64,000 nt of DNA, from assembly GCA_027924585.1 (NCBI GenBank), contig BSBM01001445.1, positions 744,001 to 808,000 on the forward strand, read 5' to 3'. The notes below the pieces were generated by a model that saw only the letters and a list, made by a program, of their open reading frames with translations, did no database searches and was not told the origin of the DNA. Made by a program: the position numbers and the translations under genes. Of this stretch, positions 59,176-64,000 are shown in pieces. Source of the DNA: Larix kaempferi. Lineage: Eukaryota; Streptophyta; Pinopsida; Pinales; Pinaceae. How positions within the stretch are numbered: position 1 is the stretch's first letter; each line of letters opens with the position of its first letter.

Positions 59176-59393
59176 AGGAGAGCCGAGCCAAAATGAATGC
59201 AAGCAGTTGAGCCATGGGGGTAGTGAAGTTCAACGTGTGCGAGGAGGCCATATGGGATGGAATAAGATGAGGTTTTAATGAGGGGGGGTAGGGAACAACG
59301 TTGGTGGAGGGAGGTTTCCAGGTGTGGGAGCCACGCTGCCAAGAGGTCAGGTGGCACCCCTATCTTCGGTAGTGTCATGTCGAGCACCCGCAT
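59160..59393 (-). CDS. short upstream ORF in retroposed unit
   Basis: From the ATG at 59393, seven bases inside the unit, an open frame of 77 codons (MRVLDMTLPKIGVPPD...) runs to a stop at 59160. It is in a different frame from the 319-aa ORF, separated by about 50 bp containing a 22-bp tandem duplication (GCTAGTTAAGGGGATGTGAC..., about 59132-59175). Removing one copy would not join the frames. It may be the 5' part of a longer ancestral protein or just leader sequence. Confidence 0.25.
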   Translation of the reverse strand: MRVLDMTLPKIGVPPDLLAAWLPHLETSLHQRCSLPPLIKTSSYSIPYGLLAHVELHYPHGSTACIHFGSALLVTSP

Positions 59394-60045
59394 CTGGGGT
59401 AGCAATTATTTATATTATTAATCTCATGATTTTGTATTATATTTGTATAAAGTGAAGATGAGGATGGTTCAAAAGATGAAGAGGTAAGTAATAATAATTC
59501 AACTAACTTATAATGTCAAATTCATTTCAGTTTGTTATATGTGTAGATAATTTTTTGAAGTATTGTATACAAGTTAATACTTCCCTCGAGTGGCAATGTA
59601 CCATTTATTACGGGAAGAAAAAAAATACATGATTATTTTATGATTTAATAATTGATTATCAGAATAATTATAATTATTAATAATTTTGAAATAATAAAAA
59701 TAATTAATAATAATTAAATTTATAATTAGAATTAAATTAATAATTGATAATGATAATAATACTAATACTAATATAATTAAATAATTATTTATTAATTAAA
59801 TCATTGCAATTAATAACTCGCATAATGTCGACATAGCGATGAAAAAAAAAATGCAACAATAACAAACATGATACAGAATAGATACAACAATAACATACCT
59901 AATTCATACATGATGTAAAAAGAATGCAAAAATGATGCAAATAACATACATATGATAAAAAGAGGATATAACTACAATGATACTCTATTGAATCTAAATT
60001 TTGTATTAATATATATGACACAAGGAAAAGAAGGTGTGGAATACA

Positions 60046-60115
60046 ATGCTAACATAGTGCAATATTAATATAGTGTTAGAATGCTAACATAGTGCAATAT
60101 TAATATAGTGTTAGA
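60046..60115. repeat. 35-bp tandem duplication
   Basis: Exact copies 60046-60080 and 60081-60115, each starting ATGCTAACATAGTGCAATAT. Confidence 0.97.
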
Positions 60116-61427
60116 AACATCGATGTCAGTGCAACCTAAAATTATGGCTCCGCAATGCAAAAAAACAAATGAAATCATAAATGATACCTCCATAAACACA
60201 ACAAGCATATAAACTATGCAACTATGTTGCCAAAATATCACTAAATTATCAAATGCCTATGTTGCATGTATGTGGTGGATGCAATAGGGAAAACATGAGA
60301 TCGTGATACCTAATGAAAAGGAAAATAAATGTCACTTAATTTGATAAAGTAATGCCAATTTAAGTAAGCATTGGCATATTCAACGTTAATGAAACTTAAA
60401 ACAATGACCCAATTAGATAAAGGTGTGTATTTGACACTCATATCAACACAACAAAGGCATTGATCACTCAAGTCGACATTGACATATGTGATGCAAACTT
60501 TTATAATGACACCAAAGTGATGAAAATTAGGATTCCCTCAAGAGTTTTGAACTTTGCATTGTAAAAATGCAAAACAAAATACAAATAAAACACTAACAAG
60601 TGACATTGATGTGATAAACTAGTATATTGGCTCACACATCATCATCCTCAGGTAAGTTCAAGTATGGCGTCTTTAACACTTCTCGTCCTTCCTTTTTTCA
60701 TATCATTCAATTCCCTTCCATTTTATTATAAGTTTTATACACATGATCCATCTTACTAGCATGGCCAAATGGCCTCTCTCCTCTCACATAAAAAAATCAA
60801 AATGGGCCCTTGCACTACATTTATTGACCTTAGGTAAGTATAGGTATCAACTTATTATCCTACTCCTCTCATTTCAATTGGCATTTATTCTCATAATCAA
60901 GTTTTTTTCTTACTTTCATAGTAATTAGGCTTACTCATATCTCAATTCATATTGTAGTCAGCATTTTTCTTACATGGTAGTCAAATCTGCTTACATATGA
61001 TTTTATAGTTTAGTTACTACTTTGCTTTCATAATATTTAAATTTTCTTATATCCCCTCCTGGTCTCCTCTGATTTTCATTGCTTATATTGTTTCATGCTC
61101 TTTTTTCTTTTTGTCTTATATACACGTGGTATCATATTCCATATTCATGTGTGTCATAGCTCTACTCATTACATTAAGTTTCAAAGAAAGGGGTATCATG
61201 TGAATGTCACCCACATTGGTGACTCAACAAAAGGAAACTTTCCCTGAAATTCGGGGAATTATCTTGTGTGATGTACACTAGTAGGGTCTTCCCCTTATAT
61301 CATTTATTTGCTATTGTTTTAGCCTTTTCGTTATATTTTTCATCTATCGCCTTGCTACTTTCTTCTCCTTCTTTATAATTCACAACCATTCACAACATGT
61401 GGATAATAATTACTAGGGGGGATATGT

Positions 61428-61860
61428 AGAGTATGGATTTTTCACTTTATTAATGACATGATCAGACCCACTAAATATTTCATGGTGTGGCCTACTCCAA
61501 TGTCATATACATGTGTAACCAATTATGGAATCAGTATATCTCTATTGTCTCTCTATGTTGGACCACCTCTCTTGAGCCCCATTTCCTTAGCTTATATATA
61601 TGTGCTTAGTTAGGGTCTCTCAATTCCTTCCCCCTCTCTCTCTTGGTCTCTGGCCACTATTTTATCTATGTTATACCCTCTAGGGGATTGATTTGTGGTA
61701 CTCTCTTACTCTATGGGAGTGATTTGTGGTACTCTCTTACTCTATGGGAGTGATTTAGAGATTTGAGGCCTTGATTTGGCTTCGGTTGGTTTGGATTATT
61801 TATTTCATGTCCTCAGTAGCCCAAATGACTTTCGGGTCACTTAACTAAGGGTCTACTTGG
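61428..61860 (+). repeat. possible LTR remnant
   Basis: A purine run CTAGGGGGGATA is followed by TGTAGAGTATGG, as at a polypurine tract and LTR start. A TATA box, CTTATATATATG, lies near 61592, with a pyrimidine-rich stretch after it. No right end, partner LTR or target duplication was found, and no element gene lies upstream. Low confidence. Confidence 0.3.
61684..61756. repeat. 31-bp tandem repeat, two and a third copies
   Basis: Units 61684-61714 and 61715-61745 contain GATTTGTGGTACTCTCTTAC. A third copy stops after GGGAGTGATTT. Confidence 0.93.
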
Positions 61861-63846
61861 ACAAATATTTTTTAACCTTTCCTATCCTTTTAGCACAAGT
61901 GTGTCATGTATTCCATTGACCATATCACAACTCAAACTATGGTATTGGTTGTTGAACACATAATCTAAGTTTGAAAACTCCAATATGACTTTCCCATATA
62001 AATAACTTTCTCTAATGGATAACCTAACATTTAATTACATATTGAGCTCATTAGTTTTCCTATCTATATAGCTCCTTTCCTCTTTGGAAAGTCTCTTCAA
62101 TTACTCTTATTTTCCCAAAATTATCTTGAAACTACACATTATGTTTGGCATCACATCTTGAACTAGATTCCTAATTCCTATTCCATTTCATTGGGGCTAC
62201 TTGCACATGTCAGCTCCAAAATCTCTATAGGGATCTCTTGTTATTATACTACCCCCAACTTGAAGGTTTTTTGTATTCTCTTATGGTAATTATATTGGTT
62301 TACTCCCCTGCAACACCTTGGATGATTCAATCCTACCACATCAAAGAAGGTTCTAGAATGAATAGAGAAAGGGAGGTATCAACCCTTTTGAGGCACTTTG
62401 TTCATCATTTATTACTTCATTGCTACATTATTTTAGATGGTACATCTAGTCTTCTATATTACATTGGATTGGAGATCTAGTAAAATTATATTTTATATGA
62501 GTAATTTTTTTGTGTAGGTTCATTCAAGATCTAAAATACTCTCTTAGATTCCTTTCACAACTCTCATTTTTATCCCAAGTGGATTCAACAACTAGAACAA
62601 TGTTATTATAGCTAAGTTGTTTCAATTTATCATTTCCATCACTTAGGTTTATAGTTCAAAAGAAGATTGGTAAACCTTACGTTAGTTGGGTTTCCTTTGT
62701 TCATTTGTTATTGAAATATATTTTTGTGAACCCCAATAAAAATACCATATTTTTTCTATATCCATATAGAATTAACTAAAAAAATATTCTAATTAATATA
62801 GTGTCAATCTCTCTTATGTGTTCCCTTCCTCTCCTTTGGTTTCTCAATTTTACTTAAAATTTGAGAGAAGACTCAACTCTCTCCTTTCTTTTTGTGATCA
62901 TGTTGCCCCTCACTCTAACCATCATGCTACATTTTCCACAATTAACCTCTGATTTATTTCATGCACGTAATTACCATCATAGTAAGATGCGCATGTGACT
63001 CATATGATCTCATATTGACAATCATAAAGAATGAAATAAGTTAAGTTAAATAAAACTAAAATGAAGAGAAAACCATTTTTCATTATCCTAAATTTTTCTA
63101 TTATATTCATTATCCCTTACAAAATTTTAAAAAATAAATATACTTGTTAAAATAATTACACCGATAGGTGTTTAGATATTATCTGAGATTTTGGACTTCC
63201 TTCAGTGGATCAACAAGATTAACCCGAGTGTAACAAGTGTATCGTGGGAATTCATTTCATGGCCGTCGTATCTTTTTATGCTCAAATGCATCGTGATTAA
63301 GATTGAAATAAGATTTAGTTGTAAGTTGTTGTTAAGAAAAGGGATATGTTTAATAAATAGTAATGTTTATTACATAGTATTTCTTTTTACGTTTATATTA
63401 ATTAGTTTAATGTTTAATTTTCGTTTAACAATCAACCATCTCCACAAAACTAAGTGGTTGGCTACGTCTATCGATATTCACCGACCACTTTACTTGTAAC
63501 TGTGCTAATATAAAATTAAATTAAAAATTTATAAGAAAAATAATACAAATTCTAACTCATGGGCAACATTTTATCTAATTAAATTAAATTAAAAAATTAC
63601 TAGGAAAATAATATATAATTGGTCCCACTACCACATAATATCTCTTTATTAATCCATTTGGTGCCCAACGAATGCTAACTCATGCCGGTGTATCATCAAC
63701 ATAGTTGTTATGGGGTTTACTTGAATATTTATAGCTTCATTCAAGATCATCCTTAATTTTCCTGCCGCTTTTCCTTTTATGCTCTATGAATAGGATTTTG
63801 AATCCAAAATCCCATGATGCATTGATTAAGATAGCTTAGGTACTCT

Positions 63847-63976
63847 TTTTTCACGCATAGTATAACTGGCGCTCAATGGTGGGCGAGAGCGCCAATAAGA
63901 CGGGGTCTCGGGGTCGAACCTGGGTGGGGACGGCCACAACCGACCGCCCCAGCCACCCGGCCATAACGGCGGCCCC
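63847..63976 (-). mobile_element. E12: tRNA-derived SINE
   Basis: TAGCTTAGGTACTCT occurs at 63832-63846 and 63977-63991, an exact 15-bp target duplication around a 130-bp GC-rich unit. On the minus strand the unit starts GGGGCCGCCG, has an A-box-like TGGCCGGGTGG (63963 down to 63953) and a B-box GGTTCGACCC (63920 down to 63911) about 32 bp further, and ends in a short A run (T run at 63847-63851). The two boxes form an internal RNA polymerase III promoter, as in tRNA-derived SINEs. The body ending in TATACTATGCGTG may belong to a known plant family (Au-like is a guess). Confidence 0.88.
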
Positions 63977-64000
63977 TAGCTTAGGTACTCTATGCACTCC

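Larger units (their letters stand above)
57824..59414 (-). mobile_element. E11: retroposed 1.56-kb unit with 15-bp duplication
   Basis: TAGCAATTATTTATA occurs at 57824-57838 and again at 59400-59414. Between them is a unit (57839-59399) that is clearly GC-richer than the flanks. On the minus strand it starts CCCCAGATGCGGG and ends CTGCTTACAAAAAAAA, a short poly(A) tail. A long, exact target duplication plus poly(A) is the mark of LINE-machinery (target-primed) insertion. The unit holds an intact 319-codon ORF and no RT, so it is a processed retrocopy or a non-autonomous LINE-mobilised element. The AT-rich 3' tail near the poly(A) looks LINE-like, but I cannot verify a family. Confidence 0.82.
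59415..63831. other. AT-rich non-coding DNA
   Basis: No gene is supported in this interval. It holds a very AT-rich block (59635-59815, mostly ATAATTA-type words), small tandem duplications listed separately and an LTR-like segment at about 61428. Open frames of 60-102 codons here have no recognisable motifs and hydrophobic, AT-driven composition. Confidence 0.65.

Noticed and set aside
63847-63976. A tRNA gene
   Set aside because: A and B boxes are present, but no cloverleaf could be drawn; the unit has a tail and target duplication, so it is a SINE.

Overview
The window is plant nuclear DNA, AT-rich and made almost entirely of transposable elements. I found no complete host gene. The evidence for a plant is the mix of Ty1/copia and Ty3/gypsy elements (two of them with a C-terminal chromodomain), initiator-Met tRNA primer-binding sites, a tRNA-derived SINE and a poly(A)-tailed retroposed unit. 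The many old, heavily mutated, nested elements with few deletions suggest a large, slowly purged genome such as a gymnosperm; that last step is inference and the species cannot be named.

Layout. (E1) 1-3392: right part of a copia element: RT/RNase H, 1.4 kb of tandem satellites and a 3' LTR. It sits inside the left LTR of E2. (E2) 3393-24793: a large Ty3/gypsy element with gag, protease, a gag-like module, RT/RNase H, integrase and a long extra 3' ORF. Its gag is split by a 4.5-kb solo LTR (E3, 5461-9968, target duplication TACTA). Its RT/RNase H is split by a full-length minus-strand copia element (E4, 13250-18986, target duplication GTAAG). (E5) about 24808-53910: an old element with short LTRs, of which only a gag-like gene is visible. 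It is broken by copia E6 (26402-43521) and chromovirus E9 (43985-52918, target duplication GAAAC). E6 is broken by chromovirus E7 (28346-35438) and by a 4.1-kb minus-strand insertion (E8, 37511-41638) that encodes a double zinc-knuckle protein and no polymerase. The right LTR of E9 carries a solo LTR (E10, 51374-52080).

From 54 kb to the end the DNA is AT-rich and non-coding, with an 810-bp polypyrimidine tract, small tandem duplications and two retroposons. One is a 1.56-kb GC-richer unit (57839-59399, minus strand) with a perfect 15-bp target duplication, a poly(A) tail and an uninterrupted 319-codon ORF of unknown function. The other is a 130-bp SINE (63847-63976, minus strand) with its own 15-bp duplication.

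All LTR-element genes carry stops or frameshifts and are scored as pseudogenes. The nesting gives a relative order of insertion: E5 before E6 and E9; E6 before E7 and E8; E9 before E10; E2 before E1, E3 and E4. No genes here act as an operon or pathway. The unexplained parts most worth attention are the intact retroposed ORF, the zinc-knuckle insertion E8, the 3' coiled-coil ORF of E2, the very long solo LTR and the gag-only element E5.
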